Made by a program: the position numbers and the translations under genes
In this document: positions 37,279 through 48,582 of the stretch, in pieces
Layout of the letters: each line of letters begins with the position of its first letter
Numbering within the stretch: position 1 is the stretch's first letter
The notes under the pieces: model-generated
Seen by the model: the letters and a program-made list of their open reading frames with translations, nothing else
Told to the model about the DNA's origin: nothing
Databases searched by the model: none
DNA from: Guyanagaster necrorhizus
Taxonomy: Eukaryota > Basidiomycota > Agaricomycetes > Agaricales > Physalacriaceae
Length of the DNA: 64,000 nucleotides
Direction of reading: 5' to 3'
NCBI RefSeq assembly: GCF_019112545.1
Contig: NW_025064890.1
Location: forward strand, 895,818-959,817

Positions 37279-38685
37279 ATGATCGACAAGCGCGCCATCG
37301 AATTTGCCGACCTTTTCGTCACTTCTCTCTCTAACCCGTATCGTCCTGATCATTGCGCCCTATTCTACCTCTCTTGCCTCAAAATATTCACTTCCACCCC
37401 AGAGACTATCATCAGTCTGCAAAGGACCAGACACGACATCTTTGATACTCTTATTCGCTTCCTCACAGTACCACGATCCCGGTCCGAGGCACTTTCATTC
37501 GGCACCTCCCTGGAAAAGTGCACTTGTGCAGTCGAAACCGACAGTGATATCAAACTCATCCACAATCTTCGCGATTTTCGATACCCTAAATCGCCGTGCA
37601 CGTTTGTTGATGTCCTTGACTCGATAATGGAACTGGTCGTTCGTGCCATCGTTCGTCCCGATCCGAATAATGCCATACCCCAACTTCGCAAAGCGCGGAA
37701 AGAAGCGCACAAGGCAGAGCGAAGCGGTCTGCAGCCCCAGTGGCCCACAAAGGCCTCCGATACTTTCCCGCAGGGCGGAGAGACCACCATTCGCATGCTC
37801 TGGACGTGGGTTGATCTGTACGGGATCGTCCACGTTGTCTCCTACGTGAACATCCTTCTTCGATCCTCCGGAAGCACCTTCATCTCATTCTTCTCCAAAA
37901 TGCCCAACTATCCTTCTCGCATCCTTGCTATCTTCGAATCACGGCTCGACAAGCTGAATTCAAGTAAATACCAAGAAGTACATCCCTTCGATTTGGCGTC
38001 GATCCACGATTTTATACGTCTCACGGGTACAGTGGGATCTGATTCGATGCGGAAGGACTTGGGGATAATGATGCAGATGGTGATGCTGTGGCGGCCTTAT
38101 GGAGAAGCTCTCCTCCTCCTACTCGCTAAAGCCCTCCGCATTGCATCTTCAACTTCCAATACCCTTGTTTCACGCATCATTATGAAGGAACGCTTCCAAG
38201 ACACCGGAGCGATGATACACCATCTCTATCTCCAACACAAAGAGGTCATACAGTACCATCCGCTCTTCCTATCCGAGTCTCGTAGAATCGCAGCAGCGGT
38301 GACGAACCTCGATCCCTACGCCAGCACTGCAGCGATTCTGAAGTCGTTGCTGGAGATGGATAAATGTGGGTTGTACGGCTGTTCGCAGACGTTCACCTTG
38401 CAGGGGAGGAGGTTTCCGTACTGTGCGGGTTGTGGGAAGATTCCGTATTGCTCCCAAGCGTGTCAGCGCCGGGCGTGGAAGCATCCTGGCGTGCCTCATA
38501 AGGCGGTTTGTGCGACGTTGAAGAAGATATGCGACACTGTCGGGATCAATGGGAACTCGTGGGTAAATGTCCCACAGAAAGAGTTTTCTAGGAAGTGCAA
38601 AGAGGCGAATATTACAGTGGATGAGGCGAGGATTCTTGTGAGGTATCTTGAGGATTTGTTGGGGCATTCCGTTTTGTATTTGTAG
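37279..38685 (+). CDS. MYND-type zinc finger protein
   Basis: Single-exon protein of 468 aa from the ATG at 37279 (MIDKRAIEFADLF). The first 350 residues are helical and otherwise unremarkable, without a known catalytic motif. The MYND finger lies at about 363-411: C-x4-C, then CAGCG, YCSQACQ, H and a final C (GVPHKAVC) in the standard order. MYND fingers mediate protein contacts, often with proline-rich partners. Mushrooms carry many such proteins with a C-terminal finger and an uncharacterised helical body. No SET domain is seen, so methyltransferase activity is unlikely. It sits inside the divergent TmpA-like pair. All expected zinc ligands are present. Confidence 0.8.
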   Translation: MIDKRAIEFADLFVTSLSNPYRPDHCALFYLSCLKIFTSTPETIISLQRTRHDIFDTLIRFLTVPRSRSEALSFGTSLEKCTCAVETDSDIKLIHNLRDFRYPKSPCTFVDVLDSIMELVVRAIVRPDPNNAIPQLRKARKEAHKAERSGLQPQWPTKASDTFPQGGETTIRMLWTWVDLYGIVHVVSYVNILLRSSGSTFISFFSKMPNYPSRILAIFESRLDKLNSSKYQEVHPFDLASIHDFIRLTGTVGSDSMRKDLGIMMQMVMLWRPYGEALLLLLAKALRIASSTSNTLVSRIIMKERFQDTGAMIHHLYLQHKEVIQYHPLFLSESRRIAAAVTNLDPYASTAAILKSLLEMDKCGLYGCSQTFTLQGRRFPYCAGCGKIPYCSQACQRRAWKHPGVPHKAVCATLKKICDTVGINGNSWVNVPQKEFSRKCKEANITVDEARILVRYLEDLLGHSVLYL

Positions 38686-38854
38686 ATTATCTATGCTCCG
38701 ATATCCGTCGTTCGATAGCTTCTTCAAAAAGTGTAGCGTTCATGGCCTTCCCTCAGTAGGATCAGTGCGGGGTTCCTCTAGAGGATCTGTAGTGACTATT
38801 GATCTGCCTAAAAAGGTCTGGCCCGCTTGAAATGTAGATCGTTAATATTAGAGT

Positions 38855-40367
38855 TTAGAGTTTAGAAAACCGGCAACTTTGCTCAAGCAACCTGGGAGCA
38901 ATAGTACAGGCAAGAAGGCATCCTCTAGCCATAAACGCCACTCGCGTGGAATCTTGAATTTGCCAGTGCGACAAGTACAGAGAATAAGCATAAAATATGT
39001 ACATAATATATTCTTTTTCAGTTCTACATTTAAGACGAGTCAGCGTGAAAAATGAAGATAAAGAAATAGATGGCCATATTGTCCAGGTGCTCTTCAGGTC
39101 GTCGAAGGGTTCTACGTAGAGGCAGATATCGTTTGCTGGTACTACCAAGAGGTAGATGGGCACGAGACCTGGATAACGGCGCAGGATTTCACAAATTACC
39201 TCGATTCCCTGCTCAGAACTCTCATTCTCGGTTTCCGTTGTTGTCCACAGGATATACAGGACTGTTGGATCTGGGGTCGCCTTGGTCTGGCTGTGTAACA
39301 GGTTATGGCCAAAGAATAACCCATCAAACAAGATGTCTTTAGTGACCTTGCGAGAAATAGTTAAGTCGCAAAGAATCTCCGTCACGGAAGAAAGACTGGT
39401 GCCTTTTTGGCGCCACTGATGGGAAAACAGTGATGATTACGAATCTTAGCGTCGATAAAGGTCGTTCCTTGTCCCCTCGCACAGACGCATTTCCTGAAGA
39501 GGAGGCAAATTTTTTGATTGCGTCATTTCCCGGCATATCTGTTTGCGAGCAATGACTTGAAACAGCCATTGGCCAGCGACAGTTTCAGCGGGGTTATATC
39601 TAAAAGGGGAGAAGCAGGCCAGCGCATCTTCGTACCCGAGATGAATAAGTTGGTCCCACACTTCTTGTGCAAGACGAGGGGAGCGGAAGTCCAGATACAC
39701 TTCGTCGCTCCCTCCGGCAGTTGCAGCCGGTCGACGAAACATTAAAGCCGAAGAGCAGGGCGTATAAATATTGTCCCATGTAGAGCAGTAAAAAGTAGTG
39801 AGTACTTGAGCGAGAGAAGCAGGACTAGAAACTCGTAGACGAGGACCATAGATACGGTCTATAATAGTACTCGATCCTTGGAATATGAGACAACTATAAG
39901 TGTCCCGTATGATAGGCCCGCAAGAGTTCAAAACTTTGGGCAATAGCGATTGATACAGGACGAGCGTGGCTTGGTCGTGACTTAAAAGCTCTGCCCTGCC
40001 CAAGATGTCAGAAATAGAATACAGAGGCGATGAATAGAAAGCACACCCTATGGAAATTTCCTCGTCGCACCAAGGATTCATAAGGAGCCGAGAAGCATAC
40101 TTCCTTTTGGCCCAGCTGGAATACAGCTCGTCTGACCGTGATGAAGCGAGTATAGGTGGCTGATAAACTGTAGCAGAGGACGCTCTCGCCATAATTATCT
40201 ATGAGACACCATATAGGGGAGCGAATGGAGTCATATGGGAAGTCTTCGAGTTCGATTTCCTGAACGCCGTCTTTCGAGAACATAAGGGTTCGACAAACGA
40301 AGTTAAAGATAACATCCCGAGACTCCTTCAGATATCGGATGAGGGCGTAGAAGAGGAACATGGACAT
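38855..40367 (-). CDS. Hypothetical multi-exon protein
   Basis: Not recognised. Three minus-strand stretches have coding character. The first is 40367 to about 40230 (MSMFLFYALIRYLKES; VFNFVCRTLMFSKDG). After a possible 40-base intron (GTCTCA to CTACAG near 40212-40169), the frame continues at about 40165-39446 (SSRSDELYSSWAKRKYAS; SCLIFQGSSTIIDRIYGP; YLDFRSPRLAQEVWDQLIHL). The last is about 39385-38855 (ILFDGLFFGHNLLHSQTKA; RYPGLVPIYLLVVPANDICL). The link between second and third parts near 39430 is unresolved. It could be one gene, or an old gene with a lesion. The middle part has no membrane helices. Confidence 0.35.
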
Positions 40368-40514
40368 TCTAATGCCTGAATACCCATCCAGAACAATACC
40401 CCGAGTATAATCCCTCTAATATGACTACAGCCCTGCAGCCGCTCGAAGAGATAGATATATTCCTTGCGAACCAAAATTCGAGAGCAGGAAAAATAGCTAT
40501 TCCCCCACCAATCT

Positions 40515-40949
40515 TCATGAAAATGTGTTGTACCCTTCGTTCTGGAGACACTGTAAGGCTGAAATGACCCAGTAGCGACAGTCCCAGCTGGTGTTATTGA
40601 GGATGACAGGCGTATCCTGGACGACTCTCTGGGCGTTCTCTAGATGGTCCTTGGGGATCGACCCCACTTTCACCATGCCTAGGTACGCTGTGGACTTGAG
40701 AACGTCAGATACGTCCTGTGGAGTTTTTATATAGTAGTCGGTTGTGGAACCCGAAATCTGATGGGCGTGGGCTTGTGCAGTCTCTTTCCTGGTGAAAACG
40801 TTTTGGCTACTCTTTGTGACGATGAGTATAGACCAGTGTTCGACTCGCATAGCTTTAGCGCCATAATGGGCCACATCGATGGGGTAAGCATCGTTAAACA
40901 TAATAAGAACTGCTGGAAGGGGACAATGAGTGTGAGATTTTTTCAGCAA
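40515..40949 (-). CDS. Hypothetical protein, HWSIxV-type mushroom family
   Basis: Reads MRVEHWSILIVTKSSQNVF near the N-terminus, LGMVKVGSIPKDHLENAQR in the middle, and NNTSWDCRYWVISALQCLQNEG at the end. This pattern (HWSI...; LG.V....; NCQ.W...L..L) recalls an uncharacterised family common in Agaricomycetes; the function is unknown. Typical members run to about 150-200 aa, so this copy is short. The start is uncertain, because the true ATG may lie in an upstream exon. No catalytic residues can be named. Confidence 0.4.
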   Translation of the reverse strand: MLKKSHTHCPLPAVLIMFNDAYPIDVAHYGAKAMRVEHWSILIVTKSSQNVFTRKETAQAHAHQISGSTTDYYIKTPQDVSDVLKSTAYLGMVKVGSIPKDHLENAQRVVQDTPVILNNTSWDCRYWVISALQCLQNEGYNTFS

Positions 40950-41038
40950 GAAATCGAAGGACTAACTATAAATTAATGCTCCAGTCAGAGGAAATTTGAC
41001 ACTATAAACAACGCGATGTGACTAAAATAATGTCCGTT

Positions 41039-41383
41039 TCACAAAGCTGCAGAGACCGACGATGGCCTACGGAGGCTAACCAAGAGGTAGCGCGCAGATA
41101 GCCAGCCTGAGCACAGAAGTACCACAGAGAATGGTTGTATCGTGAGGAGCAGTGCGACAATGTACGCTTGATGGTATGATTCCCCGCTTCCAAAATCTAT
41201 GTCTGCCCCAGCCCAGTGATTCTGGATGTAGGGAATAGGGATAGTGGTACTTTTAGCCATATAAAGCATGGTCTTGGCCTCAAGTTCGTCAGGTAGATTG
41301 CTTGTCTTCACAATAGTCCAAGGGCTAAGGCGATATACTTGTGGCCCAAAGGAGCCGTAGACTTTACGACAAGTGTAATACAA
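41039..41383 (-). pseudogene. Kinase/aminoglycoside-phosphotransferase-like N-lobe fragment
   Basis: The N-terminal part reads VYRLSPWTIVKTSNLPDELE then AKTMLYMAKSTTIPIPYI. This matches the ATP-lobe of fungal APH-like kinases, where VKxG, EAxxM, and TSIPVPxV occur in that order. After about residue 65 the similarity stops, and neither a catalytic loop nor a metal-binding loop follows. The frame opens without an ATG. I infer a truncated remnant rather than a working kinase. Confidence 0.5.
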
Positions 41384-42512
41384 TGGGCCGTCAAGGTTTC
41401 GAAGTATAAAACGTCAGACGACAGCGAAGAGATGACGACAAAGGTCGTAGGGCCAACTTGAAGAACAGACTGGGGCGATAACTACTTAAGAATGACTTGA
41501 TATTAATATAGCCATCGAAAAAAAAAAAGTCCAAACTTACCTTTGAGGATACGTTGAGTCATTTTTGGGAAGCGCAACGACCAGACACCAGTGTAGATTC
41601 ACTCTTTAAGTAGATGGGAAAGATGTGTAATACGGCCAGATACGGTCCGGAAGTTGAGTTACCGGAGCTGAAAAGTCGGTGGCAGCTAATTTATCCTCGC
41701 CTCCACCTTCCTCCACTCGCCATGCTCAGAATGCACGCAGACTGATATCAAATTCCTTGATGAAATACCATAGTTCACTTCTTTGTACCTATTCAAAAAG
41801 GGACTGGAGCTTCGGGGGCCTGTAGGACCTGACCTTGTGAGTTCGTTATCTCAACCGGATTGATACTTGAGCTGATGGTGCCGTGTGCCAGGGAATGAAT
41901 GCAGCATGAATGATCACCAGTTATCAGGGTTGCCAATATGAGGTTTCAGCGGGATCATCATAATCAAAATAACTAAATGATCGGAATTCCTGCCAACTTC
42001 AATTCACTCCGCATACAATCGAGAGTTTTCTCGTAGCCGCAGTAGCTTCTGGATTCTGAGTTCACGACCGTTTCAAAATGCTCGTGTTATCCCTGGATGT
42101 GCTATTCTTCGTTCAGATGAATGTCTATCACCGGTACATTAGCAGAGGGCAGAATATTCCATGGCTTACAAGTGTCTATCTCGATCATTTTAGGTGGGTG
42201 AGTATCTCAATTGTAGTTCTTGCATTTTCGAAAAACAACATATGACGCAGACGAACACTGACTTCTTCAACAGGTCCCACGCAACGGCATTCATCAAACA
42301 AGGACTGGCAGATCGGAACCATCATTTTTAACCAGTTTCGAAGATGCTCTCGACCGTCGACAGAGCCCGCACCTGAACTAGCCTCTACACCCGCTGGAGA
42401 ATCGTCACGTTCGCTCGTTGAAAAGGTTCGTGACCACCAACCGATTCAGACTACGCAGTGAGATTGAAGCTCACAGTTTTGCTACGTAGTACTTCGACAC
42501 ATCTCATTCAAC
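41384..42512. other. Intergenic region upstream of TmpA-like copy B
   Basis: About 1.1 kb without a supported gene. Sequence upstream of copy B's ATG does not match that upstream of copy A, so the duplicated homology begins close to the start codon. Confidence 0.4.
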
Positions 42513-44210
42513 ATGAGCAACGCAGAACAGCTGCACTCTTCCAGCGATTGCACTCTTCCTCACAGCCTCCCAGAGACCGTCATTTCCCGTACCTCGTCCA
42601 AGCTCGCTGACGAGAAACAGATGAACCCATGGGACGGGTACGAGAACGACGAGGTGCCTGAAAAGGTACAGCCGCGCTTGGTGCGCAACTTGCGCTTGAA
42701 GGCGTTTTCAATCTACCGACGACTGTTCTCCGTGGTCTTCATCACGAACATGGGAATCTTCGTCTCGTATGCCATTCGGGGATACGATTCGCAGAAGATC
42801 GCGCTATTGGCAGTTTCGAATCTCTTCATTGCGATCCTCATGCGACAAGAACTAGTTATTAATACACTGTTCGCGGTCGCATGTGCAGTACCTCAGTCGT
42901 ATGTTACTTCCACTCCTGTGGATGGGAATGGAAATGACGCGTATAATAGCTGGCCATTTTGGATTCGTAAACTTGTCGCGCGGGTGTACCATAACGGAGG
43001 AGTCCATTCTGGAGCAGCGGTTTCCGGTACCATCTGGCTCATTCTTCTCGCCGTTCAAGCTACGAGAGAACTCGTAAACAACAAAGGAGTATGCCTTTAT
43101 ATCCATGCTTCGTATCTAGCGCCCTGATAATCTAATTCATTTTAGACTTCGGTCGCAACAGTCGTACTCACGTACATTATTCTAGCATTCTTGACGAGCA
43201 TCGTCATGTTCGCCCACCCCACTCTCCGTGTGAAGCATCATGACGCGTTCGAATGCGTTCATCGATTCATGGGATGGACTGCAACAGCACTGGTGTGGGC
43301 ACAGGTGAGGGCATGTTATTATTTACTCTCGATCTCCTGTTAACGCGCTGGCGGTAGGTCATCTTACTCACGAACGATTACAAAGGCGAGAAGTCCCTTG
43401 GCAACGCTCTCATCCACTCGGCGCCCTTCTGGCTGATGATCGTTCTGAGTTGCTCACTAATCCTTCCGTGGGTGAAACTGCAGAAGGTCCCCGTTCGTAG
43501 CGTCGTCCTCTCCGACCATGCCGTGCAGTTGTTCGTTGACTATGGTAAGATGTCATTCCTTCATTGGGCCTTGCCTGTTCTCAGCTGCCTTTCAAAGGCC
43601 CACACCCAGTTCCTGGGTCATTCCAGCGCTTCTCTACGGATCCATTAAACGAATGGCACAGTTTCGCCACGATCGCGATCCCTGGAAAGACCGGGTTCTC
43701 CATTATCATCTCTCAGGCAGGCGACTGGTCGACGGAGATGATCACGAACCCGCCGAAAGATATTTGGGTACGAGGAATGCCGACATGTGGACTGTTACGG
43801 ATCGTACCTCTCTTCCGAAGGGTGTTGTTTGTCGCTACTGGGAGCGGGATTGCACCGTTCACGCCTCACATCATGAGTGGGAAGGTCAACCATAAGCTGT
43901 TCTGGATGGCACCAAACACACGTGCCACGTTCAGCGATCCGTTGGTTGATATGGTATTAGAGAATAGTCCTGGAGCGGTTGTTTATGGTGATTTTATTCC
44001 TATTATCGTGGTGTTCATCGTGCTTACCTCGCCTTTGCAGATACGCGGAAGCATGGGAAGCCGGATATCATTAAGCTCACTCATCGTCTAGTGGAGGAGT
44101 TCAAGCCGGAGTGTGTTTGCGTGATATCGAACCAAAAGTTGACGGAAAAGGTTATTTATGGTCTTAGGAGCCGGGGAATGCTCGCGTTTGGAGCTATATT
44201 TGATTCTTAA
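42513..44210 (+). CDS. TmpA-like integral membrane flavo/NAD-type protein, copy B
   Basis: Partner of copy A, same family and inferred role. Six exons fit with consistent phases: 42513-42898, 42950-43088, 43146-43304, 43358-43544, 43598-43987 and 44041-44210, giving 476 aa. The N-terminal tail (MSNAEQLHSSSDCTLPHS) is specific to this copy. From ADEKQMNPWDGYENDEVPEK onward it is nearly identical to copy A. Membrane helices fill residues about 75-290. The FAD-like barrel follows at about 292-360. The nucleotide loop VLFVATGSGIAPF lies at about 366-378. The end is GMLAFGAIFDS with a TAA stop. Introns are also almost identical to copy A, but flanks are not. Substrate and partners unknown. No lesion. 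Confidence 0.78.
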
Positions 44211-44326
44211 ATTACTTTCATGTATCTAAATTTCTTATATTGACTTTAAGTCAATTGGACAATTTACGATCTAGGAATGTTTCTGGCGATCACCTTCACT
44301 GCCTTTTCGGCACGGAAACAGACATT

Positions 44327-44618
44327 CTGAAAATGTTGTGACTTGCAATCACCTTTATGTGCTGCAAAAACGGGATAAGGAAAACATGATGAAAAACTTG
44401 CTATTTTTGTCACTCTTTTTATATGCCAAAAACAAACTCTTCCGCAAATGAAAAGTGGTTTCCTTTGTTCTCACATTGGGGGATGCCTTTTTCAGTTCAA
44501 TTTTTCTTGCTGTTTTCCTTTACAAAAAAGAACATGGAAATGATATCATTTATCAACTTATTTTACTGAGCTTATTTTTACTATTGCAAAATTAAATAAA
44601 ATGTCACAACATTTTCAG
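44327..44618. mobile_element. MITE-like AT-rich element with 16-base terminal inverted repeats
   Basis: The left end CTGAAAATGTTGTGAC (44327-44342) is repeated exactly as its reverse complement at 44603-44618. The 292-base segment between the outer ends is markedly AT-rich and has no coding frame. It sits just downstream of TmpA-like copy B and has no counterpart beside copy A. No obvious target-site duplication was found, so the superfamily cannot be assigned. Confidence 0.6.
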
Positions 44619-44991
44619 GTCCTATTTTTGTACCGAGAAAATGTACCAGTCCCAGCAGTGCTTAACAATAGGCTTCTCAGACCTTCAATTCGGAATTATG
44701 AGAACAAAAGCCCTCGAACAGATATATCTGAATTTCCAGACATGTAGCCTCCTTACAGATGCAATGAGAATGACAGAGCCCAGAGAACAATCATATTCAA
44801 GGTATCCAATGTATATAAACGTCTGGTATAATGTCAATAAGGCACAATGAAGCGGTAACAAGCATTCCGGAAGAACTTGACTAGGACATAGTAAACGCGT
44901 CAGCATATCCAACAAGATGGTCCAACACTAGACTTACCAGCTCCCGAAGGTACTCCGCCAACTGATCCGTCGTCACACATCAAGCATTCAT

Positions 44992-45235
44992 TTACTGACT
45001 AAATCACACTGTCAGCACAGACCCACACAAAGAAATGGTATACTAACAGGAGCGACAAGGTGATATCACCGTTGACCTTGGCTTGGATGGCAATCTCAAC
45101 CTCGAGGTTAAGGTCCAAACGAAGTTTCAACGCCGCGGGGGGTGCGACAGCCTGGCGCTCAGAGCGACCGACGATTTGTCCACCGAGGACGGAGGAAGAT
45201 TGGGTGGGTGCGAACTTGGTTTCTGGGGCAGACAT
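44992..45235 (-). CDS. Micro-gene family, copy 1 (64 aa)
   Basis: Very short intracellular-type protein, no signal peptide or membrane helix; function unknown. Exon 1 is 45048-45235 (starts MSAPETKFAPTQSSSVLGG). A 49-base intron follows, then a 7-base terminal exon (44992-44998) that adds LQ and the TAA stop. The C-terminal block LDLNLEVEIAIQAKVNGD alternates acidic and hydrophobic residues, suggesting beta strands or an amphipathic segment. This copy's terminal codon is Gln where three siblings have Glu; another acceptor at 45016 would give a different two-residue end. A TATAAAAG box lies 36-43 bases upstream. Upstream motifs are shared with copy 5. Confidence 0.75.
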
Positions 45236-45270
45236 GTTGATACTGAAGAAACTATACAAGCAAGTCAGTC

Positions 45271-45278
45271 CTTTTATA
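45271..45278 (-). promoter_or_regulatory. TATA box of micro-gene copy 1
   Basis: TATAAAAG on the minus strand, at the same distance from the ATG as in the sibling genes. Confidence 0.65.
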
Positions 45279-45297
45279 TGAGTTCGGGCCCCTGCGG

Positions 45298-45361
45298 AAT
45301 GAGGGTACTAAGTAGCAACGGGATTCTCGGGCCGTATGGCGCCTCGTAGTAGCAACTTAAC
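45298..45361 (-). promoter_or_regulatory. Upstream motif pair shared with micro-gene copy 5
   Basis: On the minus strand GTTAAGTTGCT (45361-45351) is followed by TACCCTCATT (45307-45298). The same two motifs in the same order occur at 60046-60056 and 60101-60110 upstream of copy 5. They may be conserved regulatory sites or simply residue of duplication. Confidence 0.5.
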
Positions 45362-45560
45362 TTCTTTCGGTTTCGAAGACAAGGAAGCTGAAGTCGCAGA
45401 TACGTAACCCTTTTTATTTCATAAAAAGCTGCGTGGACCAGCGTTCGGTTGACATCTGTCCGCTGAAAGGTTCGAGGCCTTCGGACGGGCGGGGACGTGG
45501 AATGAACTGTCCCAAATGATTGCACTCTATTTTGTAACCCTAGCTGCTTTGAGCGATTAC

Positions 45561-46010
45561 TCAAACATAATGTGAAGAGTATGTGTGTTTGTGGGTCCAA
45601 GGCTCTAGATTAAGTTTAGGCCACGAGAGCCAATGCAAGGGTCTAGGCAGCGCTTTTTCTTTTCGTTGACTGTCATCAAGAACCATCGAGGTAACGGTCG
45701 CCAACACGTGTTCTTGACTAACTTCTGCACCAGAACATAGGCCAGCGGTGCCTCGGGTCTGAAGTAACGTATGTATCTCGTCATTAGAAAGAAAGTTCCT
45801 GGTATCAGGTGCCAAGTATTTTCTTACTTGGAGGGACATTTGTGGACCATTCGATGTCAAACGTTTCGCTGAAATGTTTCGATGTTTAGCCCCATGTAGC
45901 TGGGCTCCTCCAGGGCCATAGTAAATGTTGCTATGGAACGGTCTTGGAGGAAACAGCTCCAAGGGGCCGGTTGTAGTCGGCTGGACTGTAAATATCGCTG
46001 GAAATTTCAT
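45561..46010 (-). CDS. Hypothetical ORF (149 aa)
   Basis: An ATG-started open frame (MKFPAIFTVQPTTTGPLELF) without a recognisable family, membrane helix or repeat. It lies in the interval between micro-gene copy 1 and an F-box gene. Supported only by length and ATG. Confidence 0.25.
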   Translation of the reverse strand: MKFPAIFTVQPTTTGPLELFPPRPFHSNIYYGPGGAQLHGAKHRNISAKRLTSNGPQMSLQVRKYLAPDTRNFLSNDEIHTLLQTRGTAGLCSGAEVSQEHVLATVTSMVLDDSQRKEKALPRPLHWLSWPKLNLEPWTHKHTYSSHYV

Positions 46011-46324
46011 TTATGTTGGTCGTGGCAATTTTGAGATGAATACAAACCTCGGTTGCAACGTTAATATGCGTTGAATTGGCAAACCAAAAGAAAAACGCGT
46101 CGGATCGCAAGCCTCACGACCTAGGCGTGTTTAGCCGAATCTTGCCGATCGAGCATTTTTGAGCTCCGCTTTAGTGGGACCACCTGTTGAGGCTCGACTC
46201 ATTTAACTTACCGACGCGACTTGGCTGGATTTACCTTGTACCCAGATAAGGAATCTAACAGAAACAGTGCAGCGTAAGTTTCTATCAGTGGACTGCGCGA
46301 AACTGAACCACAATTTTCTTTTAG

Positions 46325-47415
46325 ATGCTACTACTATCTCAAGAACTCATCGAACACATTATTGATCTCCTCAGTGACGACCGTGATGCACTCATTTCCT
46401 GTTCCTACGCCTCTAGGGTCTTCTATCATCGTACCCGAATGTATCTCTTCTCTTCTGTGACATTCACACAGTGTGGCAGCTTTCACGACCTATCCAGAGC
46501 AAGGCTCCTCGCTGAGATGCCTCTGGCTGCGAGCCAGATAAAACAGGCGCAAGTCGACCATTACGCAACTATATCTACTCTCTTCTCGTCTTCTCTGTCG
46601 TCCCTCGTTTCCTTAGACCTAAATTACGTTCGCTTTAGCGAACCCAATGATTTGCACATGGCCGTTCTCTCCCTCCCTCTTCTCAAAGAGCTCAATCTCA
46701 AGCAATGCTACTTTGAGGAATTCGAGTCGATCATCCCAAGATCGCCACCCGATGGCCCTGTACTTGAGAACTTGTCCATTTTGTACACGAAAGCGTCAGT
46801 CCTCCTGGATCCATTGATGTCGTTTCGCAGCGTGTACATGGACTCTCTCGTCAAGCTGTCTTTGCAGAACCCTTATTTGGATGCAGATTTGAACCAATTA
46901 ATTGAGTACTCGCGCAGCGCGCGGAAACTCAAGATTCTCCGTCTAGCGTGGATTGATTACGCTGGTAGGCAAATCCAAGTCCGGGCCGAGAGACCAAAAA
47001 CTGATATCGAGGCATTGTAGTTATTTATACTAATCCTCCTACTCGACTTCTTCATTTGACGAAGCTGGAAGAACTGCATGTTGGGATCACCCATCAAAGG
47101 TTCAGCGCGGACGTCGGGATCATGCAATGGCTCATGCAGTCCCTCCTACAGCCGGAGTCTAGCGGGCTACGCAGACTCATGTTACGCATTTTCGTCCAGC
47201 ACGATACGGCATTTTCAAACGATGGCGGGATGTGGACGTCATGGCCGCAGATAGATAACGCGCTGCCTATGACTAGGATTGACGTTGTTTGGGTTTGCAA
47301 AGGATATAAGGATGAGGATATGGATCGTATAAGTCACGGGATGATAGCCTTGGTCAGACGACAATTCCCAGCAGCTCATGAAAGAGGGATGCTGGCGGTA
47401 ACCGTGTGTGCTTGA
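46325..47415 (+). CDS. F-box-like protein with leucine-rich body
   Basis: Probable SCF adaptor, 344 aa. Exons 46325-46964 and 47021-47415 join in phase; the intron GTAGGC...TTGTAG is 56 bases. The first 35 residues (LSQELIEHIIDLLSDD, ALISCSYASRVFYHRTR) fit an F-box. The remainder has irregular LRR-like strands (LVSLDLNYVRF, LPLLKELNLKQCYF, LVKLSLQNPYLD, LKILRLAWIDY, TKLEELHVGI), as in many mushroom F-box proteins. The ATG directly follows a TTTTAG acceptor of what looks like a 5' UTR intron (GTAAGT near 46273). This makes an upstream non-coding exon likely. Similar in type, not in sequence, to the F-box gene at 22727. Substrate unknown. Confidence 0.75.
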
Positions 47416-48541
47416 TACGTCGGACGGCAATGCTCTTTGGCATGAGTTACTCAAGAGTTCCACTTGAATCTTTTGGCTCAGATAACCATGGGTTCTTTTG
47501 CACTGACTGTGGTACTTAGGAGCAACTGGATCTTCACCGAATACCTTGCAATCATTGTAGTAATTATGATATTGCGGTTACTTATTGTTTTGTTCAAGTA
47601 AAGAAAACATAGGTCGTCGCTTGTAACAGTATTCAGTATTGAATTTCTAACGAACGCTCGGAACCCGAGCTAATAAGCGGCGTCTTTAAATAACTCGCGG
47701 GGCGAACACACGAAAATCAATGGAGATAAAACTAGGAATAATTTAGGGACGTTATGCTGGAAGGAGAAAAGGCCGCTTGGCCGCCGTGTAATATAAACTT
47801 TAAAGGTTCTTGTTCGCCAGAGCTGGACGGGTAGGCGCTGTCCTTAGAAATACGTCGTTAGCGTGTGGAGCTCGCGACACGTCGGAGCGTTCGCCGACTT
47901 CCGGTGCTCGCAGCATGCCACCCCTAGGCCCGCATGTTTCGTAAAGGAAGGTCAACTTCGAAACCACTTAGCAATAGATGAATTAATTGTCACTTCTCGC
48001 ATCCGGAGTGCCTAAGTGGTGATAACCAAATTGAAAGTCATTGCGGCGTAAGCACATTCCCGGGGCCGTTTATTTTAATCTTAAGCCTTCAAAGCTGAAA
48101 CTTGGTAAGATTCATGGATTTATGAAGTGAAAAATAACAACGCACCCGCAAGGAAGCTCAATTCGAGGGTAAACGGCACCAAGCTACGCGGCTGCTGAAG
48201 ACAATAACCCTCGGCTAAATTGACGGGGTACTGCGAACCGAGCGAGAAAGTGCTCTAAGAAGGGAGTTGTTCCGGGGAATCCAAAGCGGTGCGACGTAGA
48301 ATGGAAGACATGGATGAGCGAGTGTCGGGAAGCACCCAATCTCACGAGAATGCGCTTCTGGGTCTCGACCTAGACGCGTACACATATTGACTACCTTTAT
48401 GAAATTAGATCAGGACGAAGCATCATGAGACCGCGCGAGGTTAGTACGTACCGCGCACTCCTCCCTCCGGGTGAACAGCTTTGGTTCCAGAACGAGTGAA
48501 GGTGCTACGGCGGGCAGCCGACGAGCGAGAGCAGCGTCAGC
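47416..48541. other. Intergenic region without coding signal
   Basis: About 1.1 kb. A perfect 9-base stem, ACCACTTAG (47963-47971) and CTAAGTGGT (48012-48020), is the only structure noticed. No rRNA or tRNA signature was found despite the unusual composition. Confidence 0.35.
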
Positions 48542-48549
48542 TACAAAAG
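48542..48549 (+). promoter_or_regulatory. TATA-like box of micro-gene copy 2
   Basis: TACAAAAG, a one-base variant of the box used by the siblings, 41 bases before the ATG. Confidence 0.5.
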
Positions 48550-48582
48550 CCAATCCTGTCAAAGGTCCTAGTTTCATCGGCA

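Noticed and set aside
47640..48480. Possible degenerate rRNA segment, suggested by unusual composition
   Set aside because: No conserved rRNA motif could be aligned by eye; only a 9-base stem was found.
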